Part shown: positions 7,172-15,096 of the stretch, piece after piece
Numbering within the stretch: the first letter of the stretch is position 1
Layout of the letters: each line of letters starts with the position of its first letter
Origin: an uncultured Lachnospiraceae bacterium
GTDB taxonomy: Bacteria; Bacillota; Clostridia; Lachnospirales; Lachnospiraceae
Direction of reading: 5' to 3'
Assembly (NCBI GenBank): GCA_910586015.1
Contig: CAJUGJ010000027.1
Span: forward strand, 1-34,241
DNA: 34,241 nt
Translations under genes and position numbers: made by a program
Notes under the pieces: generated by a model
The model's database searches: none
Told to the model about the DNA's origin: nothing
The model's input: the letters and a program-made list of their open reading frames with translations, nothing else

Positions 7172-8958
7172 TCTATTTGTTCCACCTTTTGTATCAGCCC
7201 ATCTTCTGAAAAATGTAGTGGTGCAAGACATACTTCTCTGTGATATCCTTTTCCCTCTGGATACCTGTCAGTTGGAGTTGCAAATCTGTGATAGGCAATA
7301 CAATATTCATCTTGTTCTGAAATTTTTGTGATAGAGTGATGTCCTGTTCCTAAAATTCCCTTCTTTGGCTGTTTCTCTAAAATAGGATATAAAAATGTGA
7401 TTGGTCCAAATAATTGGTCTGCAATTCCATAATTGACATGGTAGTTTTCAGAGCCTGTATCATCACAAGACCATGTAAAATGATATTTTCCATTCCTTTT
7501 CAATACAGTAATCGCTTCTCTAAAATCTTTTGCCCCCTCAATCGTACGAATAGAATTTGGTACGATATGTAATAAATCTGTTTCTAATTCAGTAATTGCA
7601 GGAAAACCATTTCCAAATAATAACCAAGTCCTTTCTCCTTCCTGATAGATAGAAGGATCGATTGTCTGTCCCATAGGAACATTTGCTTTTCTTACCATTT
7701 CTATTGTTATTAATGGCTTTTTTTCTGCATAAAATGGACCGATTGGAGAATCGGCAACCGCTACTCCAATTGCTGATATACCATTATCTTGTTTTGCACA
7801 AAAGTAAAAATAATATTTTTCATTTTTTTTCGCAATACATGGGGCCCATGCAGAACCTACAGCCCATGCAACATCATCCGATGCAACATCTAAAATCTGT
7901 CCTCTGTTTTTAAAATTTAATCCATCCTTTGAAGAAAATACACTAAATGTAGTTCCTGACCATCCATTAAATCCGTCTGTTGTAGGATAGATATAATAAG
8001 TTCCATCAAAAACAGCAATATCTGGATCTGCATATAAACCAGAAAGTATAGGATTTTGTCTACTATATGCTTTCTCTAATCTTTCATATTCCTCTTCTTT
8101 TAATTTTAGGATTCCTCCATGTCGTTTTTTCGTAATTCCTAGATTAAATTCACTGTCAGGAATGATTTGAAAATCCCCGTCTGCAAGATGATTTATCATA
8201 AGAGGAAGGTACCCTTTTTGTTCTGCAAACCGATCTACCATCAGACACCATGAACCATCCGGTCTTTGAAAACACTCTGGTCCTTCCACCCCATTTAATT
8301 TCATTAATGTTTCCGATTCTATTGGCTTAAATACTCCCATTAAAGAATCACTATATTCCATTTGTATTTTTCCTGTTGTTTCATCTTTTGAAAATCGATA
8401 ATACTTTCCCTTCTCTTCTATAATGGTCGTATCAATAATATCCTTTTCTTTTTCAATATATAAAAAGGTCTCTGAAAATGTCCGAAAATCTTTTGTATAT
8501 GTAGCATAAATTTTGTGTTTACCTGAAACTTCGCCCTCTGTTTTTGTTTTAGAAGCAAAAAAGACTAAAAATTCCTTTCTCTCTCTATCATAGATTGCTT
8601 CTGGTGCCCATACACATCCAGCTTGTGCAACTCCAACTTTACAGCTTCGTTCCTCCGACCAATGTACTAAATCTTTCGATTCCCATACAATTAAATCTTT
8701 GCTTCCGCTCTCTTGTGCTGCTTTCCATCCCTTGCCTGCTTCTATTCGAAGATCTGTTGCTATCAAATAAAATTTTTCATTTTCTTCATCTCGTATCATA
8801 AATGGATCTCTTACTCCAAGCTGTCCTAAATTAGAATATAAAATAGGTTTACCTGCATTGAGATCTTTCCAGAATAATCCATCCCTACTAAGTGAAAAAT
8901 AAACCTGTTCCCCGTGCTTTTGCTCTCCAATAAAATGTACAAATAAATATCCAGCCAT
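7168..8958 (-). CDS. Tandem glycoside hydrolase family 43-like protein
   Basis: The 596-residue protein has no signal peptide, so it should act inside the cell on imported oligosaccharides. It contains two five-bladed beta-propeller modules. The C-terminal one (about 300-596) has the GH43 triad: ADPD base (Asp311/313), Asp434 in TIDPSIY and acid Glu481 in FREAITV. The N-terminal one (1-about 285) also shows plausible equivalents: RDPF (Asp51), Asp176 in IDTTII and Glu225/228 in VEGPE. Substrates in this family are usually arabinosides or xylosides; the sequence does not fix which. It is monocistronic, without sugar transporter genes nearby. The start at 8958 follows an AGAGGAAGA-type site. 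Confidence 0.85.
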   Translation of the reverse strand: MAGYLFVHFIGEQKHGEQVYFSLSRDGLFWKDLNAGKPILYSNLGQLGVRDPFMIRDEENEKFYLIATDLRIEAGKGWKAAQESGSKDLIVWESKDLVHWSEERSCKVGVAQAGCVWAPEAIYDRERKEFLVFFASKTKTEGEVSGKHKIYATYTKDFRTFSETFLYIEKEKDIIDTTIIEEKGKYYRFSKDETTGKIQMEYSDSLMGVFKPIESETLMKLNGVEGPECFQRPDGSWCLMVDRFAEQKGYLPLMINHLADGDFQIIPDSEFNLGITKKRHGGILKLKEEEYERLEKAYSRQNPILSGLYADPDIAVFDGTYYIYPTTDGFNGWSGTTFSVFSSKDGLNFKNRGQILDVASDDVAWAVGSAWAPCIAKKNEKYYFYFCAKQDNGISAIGVAVADSPIGPFYAEKKPLITIEMVRKANVPMGQTIDPSIYQEGERTWLLFGNGFPAITELETDLLHIVPNSIRTIEGAKDFREAITVLKRNGKYHFTWSCDDTGSENYHVNYGIADQLFGPITFLYPILEKQPKKGILGTGHHSITKISEQDEYCIAYHRFATPTDRYPEGKGYHREVCLAPLHFSEDGLIQKVEQID

Positions 8959-9091
8959 TTTGTTTCTTCCTCTTTTCTACTCTATCATTTTTTTGAAAAT
9001 ATTATAAAAAACAGTTCTCTTTTTCACAATTACTTTTCATGCAAAACAACTGATCAATTCTGCTTTTGTTGTGTAAAAAGTAAGAAGTTAT

Positions 9092-9120
9092 TTGACGAAT
9101 CGTGGAATATGAGGTATAAT
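9092..9120 (+). promoter_or_regulatory. Promoter of trmB
   Basis: TTGACG (9092-9097), a 17-base spacer and TATAAT (9115-9120). The leader contains a small hairpin, CCCATT/AATGGG (9131-9151), without a T run. The rest of the gap 8959-9091 shows nothing recognisable. Confidence 0.75.
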
Positions 9121-9180
9121 CAACTATAATCCCATTCTTTTGGAAAATGGGTAGTAAAAAACAAGGAATGGAGATTTTTT

Positions 9181-9828
9181 ATGCGACTGAGAAACATTCC
9201 AGGCTCACGGGAACTGATCGCTGAGAGTGAATATGTGATTCAAACTCCAGAAGCTCAAAAAGGTAAATGGCATGAAATCTTTCAAAATACCTATCCACTT
9301 CATTTGGAAATCGGAATGGGAAAAGGCCGTTTTCTTACCACTCTTTCTACTAAATATCCAAAAATTAATTATCTTGGAATCGAAAAATACTCTAGTGTAT
9401 TAGTTCGTGCAATCGAAAAACGTGCTGAACATCCCGAAATTTCAAATCTTTATTTTCTTCGATATGATGCTGAATATATTTGCGATTTATTTGCTCCGGG
9501 AGAGGTAGAACGAATCTATTTGAATTTTTCCGATCCTTGGCCAAAAGATCGTCATGCTAAACGGCGTTTGACTTCGAAGGAATATCTGGCACGTTATGAT
9601 CGTATTTTATCTTCAAATGGGTGGATCGAATTTAAGACAGATAATCTATCTTTATTTGAGTTTTCTTTAGATCAGATTGAACAGTTTGGATGGGAAGCTT
9701 TAGATGTTACTTATGATCTTCATAATAGTCCTTTTCGTTCAGAAAATGTTATGACAGAATATGAAGAACGTTTCTTGGCTTTGGGAAATTCAATTTATCG
9801 TTTGACTGCTCGCAGAAAAAATGTATGA
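9181..9828 (+). CDS. trmB: tRNA (guanine-N7-)-methyltransferase
   Basis: The 215-residue enzyme uses S-adenosylmethionine to make m7G46 in the tRNA variable loop. The SAM-binding motif LEIGMGKGRF and the family signature DPWPKDRHAKRR are both intact, and length is normal for TrmB. An AATGGAG ribosome site lies before the ATG. A small gene with a strong ribosome site follows 52 bp later and trxA after that. No terminator separates the three, so they may be co-transcribed. Confidence 0.96.
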   Translation: MRLRNIPGSRELIAESEYVIQTPEAQKGKWHEIFQNTYPLHLEIGMGKGRFLTTLSTKYPKINYLGIEKYSSVLVRAIEKRAEHPEISNLYFLRYDAEYICDLFAPGEVERIYLNFSDPWPKDRHAKRRLTSKEYLARYDRILSSNGWIEFKTDNLSLFEFSLDQIEQFGWEALDVTYDLHNSPFRSENVMTEYEERFLALGNSIYRLTARRKNV

Positions 9829-9880
9829 AAGTACTATATTTTCCTGCATATATTGATTAAAAGTCTTGCAGGAGGGAATC

Positions 9881-10024
9881 ATGCAGTATACAACTAGGGA
9901 ACGGCTTGCCCGTCTATTTGACGATAATCCAAAATTGACTAAAAAGATAATTCAGATGAAAAAATCTTGGGACGAAGTTGCTAGATTAATTCAGGCTGAT
10001 TATCGAACCAAGAAAAAAAAGTAA
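9881..10024 (+). CDS. Small 47-residue protein of unknown function
   Basis: A short frame with ATG at 9881 and TAA at 10022-10024 is preceded by an almost perfect Shine-Dalgarno AGGAGGG four bases upstream. The product begins MQYTTRERLARLFDDNPK and ends in a lysine-rich tail (YRTKKKK). It looks largely helical and basic, with a central IIQMKKSWDEVARLIQ helix. It has no signal peptide or membrane segment. It sits 52 bp after trmB on the same strand. I do not recognise a family. The strong ribosome site and position argue for real translation. Confidence 0.7.
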   Translation: MQYTTRERLARLFDDNPKLTKKIIQMKKSWDEVARLIQADYRTKKKK

Positions 10025-10100
10025 TAAAATCAAAATGATGTTGGTTAGATTTACTATGATAGGGAAACAATAAGACCAAAGATAAAGGAGGGAATTTTAA

Positions 10101-10418
10101 ATGGGATTATATTTCACAGATGCAGGTTTTAATAATGATGTTCTAAAATCAGAACTTCCAGTTTTAGTAGATTTCTATGCAGATTGGTGTGGACCTTGTA
10201 AAATGATGAGTCCAATTATCGATCAACTTGCAGAAGAATATGAAGGAAAAATTCGAATTGGAAAATTGGATACTAGTTCTAATCCAGAGTCTGTACAAAA
10301 ATATGGTATTCAAAATATTCCAACTATTATTTTATTTAAAGATGGAATTCCAACAGAAAAATTTGTTGGTCTTACCAGTAAAGCTAAATTGGAAGAATTA
10401 TTAAATAAGGTATCTTAA
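10101..10418 (+). CDS. trxA: Thioredoxin
   Basis: The 105-residue protein is a single thioredoxin fold with the redox-active WCGPCK motif and the cis-proline segment IPTIILF. It reduces disulfides in cytoplasmic proteins using electrons from thioredoxin reductase, which is not encoded here. AAAGGAGGG sits 8 bases before the ATG. A strong hairpin terminator follows. Confidence 0.95.
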   Translation: MGLYFTDAGFNNDVLKSELPVLVDFYADWCGPCKMMSPIIDQLAEEYEGKIRIGKLDTSSNPESVQKYGIQNIPTIILFKDGIPTEKFVGLTSKAKLEELLNKVS

Positions 10419-10448
10419 AAAGCTATCTGATTATAATAGGCTAAAATT

Positions 10449-10503
10449 ATAGGAGATGTCCAAAAACTTTATTTTAAATAACGTTTGGACATCTCCTATT
10501 TTC
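10449..10503. terminator. Bidirectional terminator between trxA and the AI-2E permease gene
   Basis: A 16-bp perfect stem joins ATAGGAGATGTCCAAA (10449-10464) and its complement at 10484-10499, with a 19-base AT-rich loop. A T-rich tail follows on the plus strand and an A-rich flank lies on the other side, so it can stop transcription from both convergent genes. Confidence 0.9.
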
Positions 10504-10505
10504 TA

Positions 10506-11834
10506 TCATTCTATTTTTATCTGTTTTTTCTGTAATTCACCCTCTATTAATTGGTTTAAAAGATAGGCTACAACAGCAACTGTAGGAACCCCTAAAAACA
10601 TTCCAAGTACACCACCATAAGCACCCCCCACAGTGATTCCAAAGATAACCCAAAGTGGTGTAAGTCCTGTCGATTCTCCAAGGATCATTGGACCTAATAC
10701 CCAACCATCAAACTGTTGTAAAGCTAAAATCATAATTGCAAATACAATGGCATGAATTGGATTAATACATAAAAATAATAGTACACCTGGTACTGCACCA
10801 ATAAATGGTCCAAAATATGGAATCATATTGGTAACTCCTACAATTACACTTAATAAAACTTCATAAGGTAATTTTAAAATTTTCATTAGCAAGAAACATA
10901 ATATTCCAATAATTAAGGAATCAATGGATTTGCCTACAATAAAGCCAGAAAAGATACGACCACACTCTTTTATCACCTTTATGGTTCTTCCTGCATGTTG
11001 GACTGGAAGAACTGCATATAATGTTTTTGTCATAATCTTTGACAATCCTCGTTTATCATAGAGCATATAGATAGAAATTGCTACAGAAAGTAATAAATTA
11101 ATTGCTATTTTTGCAATCGAAATTCCTAAATTTAATATCTTTGGAACAATATCTGTTGCAAAGCCAGTCGCATAATTTACAAGCTGAGGCCAAAACGACT
11201 GAAATTGCGTTTCAATATAGCCAAAATCAATTTGAGGAAAGTATTCTTCAATATTTTGCAAAAAATCTACTGCTTGCTTATAAATTCCATCTTGTTTTTT
11301 TAACAATTCTCCAATACTTTCTCCTACACTATCTGCTAACTTTGGAATTCCAATTACAAGAATTCCAAAAACAATCAGATAAGATAATAACATAGAAATC
11401 ATTACTCTTGTTCGTACTCTTTTAATATGAAGCCAGCGATCCAGTAACTTTTCTATACGTTTTATCAATGGATTGATAATAAATGCAATAAAAAAGGCAG
11501 TAATAAACGGAGAAAGCACCCCTAAAAACTGACTAATTGCATCTGATATTTTTCCTAAATTCATAATTGCATAAATAATCAATGCAGCTACAGTAATTGT
11601 TGCAAGGGCATAGACACAGATCGTAAAATATTTTTGACTTGCAGAAAATTTATGCTTTTCATCCTCGTCTTCATATTTTTCCTTTGGAGTTTCTTGCTCA
11701 TATAAAATTTGGAGTGGTCCATATTCCATATCTGGTTTTTCTTTTTTAGCAAAATTTTTTCCTCGAAATTTTGCTTTATCTGTGTAATCTCTTAAACTTG
11801 TCTTTCCTTTCTTGGAACTTTTATCTTCTTTCAT
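10506..11834 (-). CDS. AI-2E family transporter (PerM/TqsA-like membrane protein)
   Basis: The chosen start gives 442 residues. A basic cytoplasmic N-terminus of about 55-60 residues (KEDKSSKKGKTSLRDY and on) precedes multiple membrane helices. The family signature PYFGPFIGAVPG and the late FDGWVLGPMI segment are present. Members export small molecules or act in ion or osmotic tolerance; the substrate here is unknown. I prefer the ATG at 11834, preceded by AGAGGA. The in-frame ATG at 11873 lies only about 10 bases after the predicted transcription start. The gene is monocistronic. Confidence 0.85.
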   Translation of the reverse strand: MKEDKSSKKGKTSLRDYTDKAKFRGKNFAKKEKPDMEYGPLQILYEQETPKEKYEDEDEKHKFSASQKYFTICVYALATITVAALIIYAIMNLGKISDAISQFLGVLSPFITAFFIAFIINPLIKRIEKLLDRWLHIKRVRTRVMISMLLSYLIVFGILVIGIPKLADSVGESIGELLKKQDGIYKQAVDFLQNIEEYFPQIDFGYIETQFQSFWPQLVNYATGFATDIVPKILNLGISIAKIAINLLLSVAISIYMLYDKRGLSKIMTKTLYAVLPVQHAGRTIKVIKECGRIFSGFIVGKSIDSLIIGILCFLLMKILKLPYEVLLSVIVGVTNMIPYFGPFIGAVPGVLLFLCINPIHAIVFAIMILALQQFDGWVLGPMILGESTGLTPLWVIFGITVGGAYGGVLGMFLGVPTVAVVAYLLNQLIEGELQKKQIKIE

Positions 11835-11887
11835 CGAATCCTCTTTTCTATACATTATTCTAGGCAGATCCATTATCTTACCTTTGT

Positions 11888-11917
11888 ATTATAGACCTAG
11901 AAAGCGATTGATTTCAA
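11888..11917 (-). promoter_or_regulatory. Promoter of the AI-2E family gene
   Basis: Minus strand TTGAAA (complement of 11912-11917), an 18-base spacer and TATAAT (complement of 11888-11893). Its position decides the start codon choice for the downstream gene. Confidence 0.65.
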
Positions 11918-11992
11918 GCTGTTTTAAACTTTTTAATCAAATTCTCATAAATACAGATACTTTTTATTTTATTAAAATTTTAAAAAAAATAC

Positions 11993-12021
11993 TTGCATTT
12001 TTATAAAAGATCGTATATAAT
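11993..12021 (+). promoter_or_regulatory. Promoter of the first tRNA-Lys gene
   Basis: TTGCAT (11993-11998), 17 bases, TATAAT (12016-12021). The second tRNA-Lys copy has the same architecture. Confidence 0.75.
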
Positions 12022-12047
12022 AAATTTGCATTTGAACTTTAGTACTT

Positions 12048-12120
12048 GCGTCTTTAGCTCAGTTGGTAGAGCACCTGACTCTTAATCAGGGTGTCCAGGG
12101 TTCGAGCCCCTGAAGACGCA
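12048..12120 (+). tRNA. tRNA-Lys (anticodon CTT), copy 1
   Basis: The 73-nt cloverleaf has acceptor GCGTCTT/AAGACGC and discriminator A. The anticodon loop is CTCTTAA with anticodon CTT, and the T loop is TTCGAGC. CCA is not encoded. It is identical to the gene at 14757-14829. Confidence 0.97.
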
Positions 12121-12124
12121 TAGA

Positions 12125-12168
12125 AAGTCTTCGTTTGACAAAATGATTGTTGGGTGAGGACTTTTTTT
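12125..12168 (+). terminator. Terminator of tRNA-Lys copy 1
   Basis: AAGTCTTC (12125-12132) pairs with GAGGACTT (12156-12163), with one wobble, and runs into a T tract. The rest of the gap before the endonuclease gene (12169-12260) is AT-rich. It holds a TATAAT-like hexamer at 12183 without a convincing -35. Confidence 0.75.
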
Positions 12169-12260
12169 AATTATGATAAAAGTATAATTCAATAAATATA
12201 TTAGGATTAAAGAAAAACCAGAGGAATTTTAAAAGTTCTATTAAGGAAGAAGATCTTTTT

Positions 12261-13022
12261 ATGAATACAAAATATAAAAAACTTATTGCTGACGAGTTCC
12301 GTAATTGTGTAACAGGTACAATTACAAGAATTAATAATAATGAACAAACATACAGACCATTTCATACAGCACTACTCTCAGAGGAAATAATATACTGGAG
12401 TGGATTTGAACGTTCCTTTAGTACATCATTTGGACAAAGAGTAATAGAAGAATTAGTAAGGTTAGTTGCACTTTCAAATGGTGCAGAAGATGTACAACGA
12501 CAACGCGAAACCAACATTACAATTGATATGGCTTATGAAGAAGCTATTAGAAATCATTTACAGCGTTTAAGAACAAAAAATAAAATATATCCATATGATT
12601 GGAATTCATCTTTGGCAGAAGTACAATCAGTACAACAAACAGGGACTTTTATAACAATCAGAATTATATCTGATATATGGTGGAGAAAAAATGGTATTGA
12701 TCATTTTATAAGTCTTAAAACTGTCAAACCAAATATTGATCAAACTGCTGTGGCAAAAGAAGATTGTCTACATCTTTCTATTGCACTTCCAACATGTAAA
12801 GTCTATTTTGGTCTTCCCTATAATCCATATGGAGAAAATAAAGAAAGTTATTCCTTTAATCCTCCTATGGGTATTTTTGATTTTCGTCATGATTCTGTTG
12901 TCTTAATTGGCAAAGAAATGTGGGATACTATTGGTGGTAATGGTTGTTATGAAGAACTTCTTGAGATTGCAAAAGAAGTTGGTAAAGAAACAAAGGCAAG
13001 AATCAGAACGATTTATAACTAA
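12261..13022 (+). CDS. Type II restriction endonuclease, TdeIII-like
   Basis: The 253-residue protein fits the TdeIII family of type II endonucleases. ERSFSTSFGQRVIEEL (50-65) is followed by Asp138 in the IISDIWW strand and the LKTVKPNIDQTAVAK segment with Lys153. The C-terminus has YNPYGENKESY and the WDTIGGNGCYEELLEIAKEVG block. TdeIII itself cuts GGNCC; the specificity here is inferred only from family membership. The gene converges on the m5C methyltransferase gene and together they make a complete R-M pair. AAGGAAGAAG precedes the ATG. The 94-bp gap to the methyltransferase end contains no clear terminator. Confidence 0.85.
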   Translation: MNTKYKKLIADEFRNCVTGTITRINNNEQTYRPFHTALLSEEIIYWSGFERSFSTSFGQRVIEELVRLVALSNGAEDVQRQRETNITIDMAYEEAIRNHLQRLRTKNKIYPYDWNSSLAEVQSVQQTGTFITIRIISDIWWRKNGIDHFISLKTVKPNIDQTAVAKEDCLHLSIALPTCKVYFGLPYNPYGENKESYSFNPPMGIFDFRHDSVVLIGKEMWDTIGGNGCYEELLEIAKEVGKETKARIRTIYN

Positions 13023-13116
13023 TATGATTTCAATTAATACTACAAGTTTATTAATCATATCAAAATTATCATGACATAAAACAGACTAAGAAAGGTTAAT
13101 CAAAAATAGATAAAAA

Positions 13117-14517
13117 CTATTCTTTTCCATTACGATTTTTATTCTCTCTTGCCTTTTTAAGAGCTTTATTCATTGTAATACGCCAAGTAATATCATTCGT
13201 ATTCTTATATCGTGAATATGGAAATCCATTTATCTGAGGAAGTTTTTCTCCTTTTATATCAGAAAGAATTGTTTTCGCTATTGCTTCACCAAGTTTAATG
13301 GGTACTGCATTACCAATCTGCTTATATTGTTCGAGTATTGGACCACATATTACCCAATCATCAGGAAATTCTTGAATTCTACTATATTCCTCAACACTTA
13401 ATGGACGATTTTCTGTTGGATGACATAAATCTGTTGCTGGCATAGTAGGATTAGTAACAAGTGTTGGAGAAGGCTTGTCAAAATTCAATCTTCTAAGAAA
13501 ACCTGTTTTACCCCCACTAAGTTTTAGTTTATTTCCCATAGCTTCTATTTGAAGTTTTTCTGGTAAATCTTTCCAATATTGACCTTCCTCCAAAATGCGG
13601 TAATATTTTAACCTTTTTTCTGGAAATTCTATAAAGTGTTGTTTCTTTGAAGACATTCCTTGCAGGGCATCATTTAATGTTCTCCATTTTAATAAATTGC
13701 CCTCACCTGTTTTAGAATGTGTTGGAGACAAATAAGGTACTTTATTACTTCCTAATTTCCCAATAATAACAACACGTTCTCTAATTTGTGGAGTTCCAAA
13801 ATTAGCTGAATTATATAATTCAAAGGAAATTGTATATCCAGCAGAAATTAATCTGTCCATAATAACACAAAGTGCCCCCCCTTTTATTGCTTCCTCTATA
13901 TCATCATAAGGATATGGAGCTGAAAGTAATCCTCTTACATTTTCTATAACTATATATGTAGGTCTTATCTTTTCAATAATGTCAATATATCGTAAAAAAA
14001 CATTACCCCGCTCGTCATATAAAGTTCTTCTTGCTCCTGCTGTACTAAATGCTTGGCAAGGCGGTCCACCAAAAATTATATCCACATTTCTATTGTCTGG
14101 CACTTTTGCATATTCTAAAATTTCCTTGGGAGAATATTTATTTATATCACCTATTAACGCTATATCAGGCTTATTTTTTTCAATAGTCATTCTACAATAC
14201 TTATTAGATTCGCAGGCAAGCAGAGCATGGATGCCACCTTTACTCATACCAATATCTAATCCCATTGCGCCAGAAAAAAAACTCAAAGCTATAATATCTG
14301 GTTCATTATTTGATAATCTTTTATGATCATCTGGTTCAATAAATACATTATCATTTTTAATATAAGATATTAAATCATCTGATTTAACTACCCATTGAGT
14401 TCCAATACGAGTAGCAACTAATTTTTCTTTGCTGATTAGTTTTCTAACATACTGTGGAGTTACCTTTAATTGTTTTGCAACTTCTGGAACAGTCAATAAA
14501 TCCTTAAGTGTTTTCAT
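13117..14517 (-). CDS. DNA (cytosine-5)-methyltransferase with N-terminal HTH domain
   Basis: The 466-residue enzyme protects host DNA from the partner nuclease. Residues 6-52 form an excisionase/MerR-type helix-turn-helix (LTVPEVAKQLKVTPQYVRKL). The m5C catalytic domain follows, with motif I LSFFSGAMGLDIG (78-90), the PCQ loop with nucleophile Cys154 and ENV at 192-194. The target-recognition region (about 270-370) and the final QIGNAVPIKLGEA (motif X) complete it. An added HTH often lets an R-M methyltransferase repress its own promoter. A nested palindrome at its start fits that idea. It lies opposite the TdeIII-like nuclease gene, 3' ends facing. Confidence 0.93.
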   Translation of the reverse strand: MKTLKDLLTVPEVAKQLKVTPQYVRKLISKEKLVATRIGTQWVVKSDDLISYIKNDNVFIEPDDHKRLSNNEPDIIALSFFSGAMGLDIGMSKGGIHALLACESNKYCRMTIEKNKPDIALIGDINKYSPKEILEYAKVPDNRNVDIIFGGPPCQAFSTAGARRTLYDERGNVFLRYIDIIEKIRPTYIVIENVRGLLSAPYPYDDIEEAIKGGALCVIMDRLISAGYTISFELYNSANFGTPQIRERVVIIGKLGSNKVPYLSPTHSKTGEGNLLKWRTLNDALQGMSSKKQHFIEFPEKRLKYYRILEEGQYWKDLPEKLQIEAMGNKLKLSGGKTGFLRRLNFDKPSPTLVTNPTMPATDLCHPTENRPLSVEEYSRIQEFPDDWVICGPILEQYKQIGNAVPIKLGEAIAKTILSDIKGEKLPQINGFPYSRYKNTNDITWRITMNKALKKARENKNRNGKE

Positions 14518-14561
14518 AGGTCTATTATTCCTTTCTTTAAAGAAATTTTTAATAGACCTAT
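14516..14561. promoter_or_regulatory. Nested palindrome over the methyltransferase start region
   Basis: Outer arms ATAGGTCTATTA (14516-14527) and TAATAGACCTAT (14550-14561) are perfect 12-bp complements. Between them lies a second perfect palindrome, TTTCTTTAAAGAAA. One arm overlaps the start codon, the other the -10 region. It is a candidate operator for autoregulation by the HTH of the methyltransferase. The predicted transcript starts inside one arm, so a DNA site is more likely than an RNA hairpin. Confidence 0.7.
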
Positions 14562-14588
14562 TATACCATGAAAAATGTAATATTACAA
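14560..14588 (-). promoter_or_regulatory. Promoter of the methyltransferase gene
   Basis: Minus strand TTGTAA (complement of 14583-14588), 17 bases, TATAAT (complement of 14560-14565) with an extended TGG. The region 14589-14696 beyond it shows nothing else recognisable. Confidence 0.75.
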
Positions 14589-14696
14589 TAGAAGATTAAA
14601 AACATATCAGACTGATAAACTCCCCAAATGCCTCTTTGCTTCAAGCTTTTCAATTTTTTTCACATTTAATACTATTAATTTTTTAATCAAAAGTAC

Positions 14697-14725
14697 TTGC
14701 ATTTTCATAAATTATATGTTATAGT
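14697..14725 (+). promoter_or_regulatory. Promoter of the second tRNA-Lys gene
   Basis: TTGCAT (14697-14702), 17 bases, TATAGT (14720-14725). Confidence 0.7.
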
Positions 14726-14756
14726 ATGCTTTGCGTTTATTAATCCCTTTTTACTT

Positions 14757-14829
14757 GCGTCTTTAGCTCAGTTGGTAGAGCACCTGACTCTTAATCAGGG
14801 TGTCCAGGGTTCGAGCCCCTGAAGACGCA
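14757..14829 (+). tRNA. tRNA-Lys (anticodon CTT), copy 2
   Basis: The 73 bases are identical to the gene at 12048-12120. Short flanks are also shared (ACTTGCG upstream, TAGAAAGTCTTC downstream), while the promoter spacers and terminator loops have diverged. The two copies are direct repeats 2,709 bp apart around the R-M genes. Confidence 0.97.
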
Positions 14830-14833
14830 TAGA

Positions 14834-14877
14834 AAGTCTTCATTTTACAGAGTAACTGTTGATGAAGACTTCTTTTA
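14834..14877 (+). terminator. Terminator of tRNA-Lys copy 2
   Basis: A perfect 10-bp stem, AAGTCTTCAT (14834-14843) with ATGAAGACTT (14862-14871), followed by a T-rich tail. Confidence 0.8.
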
Positions 14878-14944
14878 TTTCTGATCCTGTCTATTTTTAC
14901 CTATATTTCGATTCTTTCTATCTTTATTTTGTATAATGTATCGA

Positions 14945-14973
14945 TTGACAAGTTCATTATATTAGTATAGAAT
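14945..14973 (+). promoter_or_regulatory. Upstream candidate promoter of adhE
   Basis: TTGACA (14945-14950), 17 bases, TAGAAT (14968-14973). A transcript from here would cross both Rex-like sites. Confidence 0.45.
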
Positions 14974-14977
14974 GATA

Positions 14978-14995
14978 TCGTTAAATTAATAACAA
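14978..14995. promoter_or_regulatory. Second, weaker Rex-like operator upstream of adhE
   Basis: TCGTTAA-N4-ATAACAA matches the clostridial Rex consensus TTGTTAA-N4-TTAACAA at 12 of 14 arm positions. Its centre lies 34 bp from the centre of the better site at 15012-15029. Confidence 0.5.
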
Positions 14996-15011
14996 TTATT
15001 TTTGATGTTTT

Positions 15012-15029
15012 TTGTTAATTATTTAACAG
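15012..15029. promoter_or_regulatory. Rex operator upstream of adhE
   Basis: TTGTTAA-TTAT-TTAACAG differs from the clostridial Rex consensus TTGTTAA-N4-TTAACAA only in the last base. It overlaps the -35 (TTAACA, 15023-15028) of the proximal promoter. Rex, a repressor released by a high NADH/NAD ratio, would thus control adhE. Confidence 0.8.
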
Positions 15030-15063
15030 TGTATTGCAAAACTGTTTATAATGAGGTTATAAT
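15023..15063 (+). promoter_or_regulatory. Overlapping proximal promoters of adhE
   Basis: Two arrangements are possible: TTAACA (15023-15028), 18 bases, TATAAT (15047-15052); and TTGCAA (15034-15039), 18 bases, TATAAT (15058-15063). Both precede an AGGAGG ribosome site and the ATG at 15097. Confidence 0.6.
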
Positions 15064-15096
15064 AAGAGTAAAATAAAAATCAGGAGGATTTGGAAG

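Noticed and set aside
12048..14829. tRNA-Lys copies as attL/attR of an integrated element
   Set aside because: Whole genes with promoters and terminators are repeated, not just a 3' end, and there is no integrase. A cassette between old duplicates is more likely.
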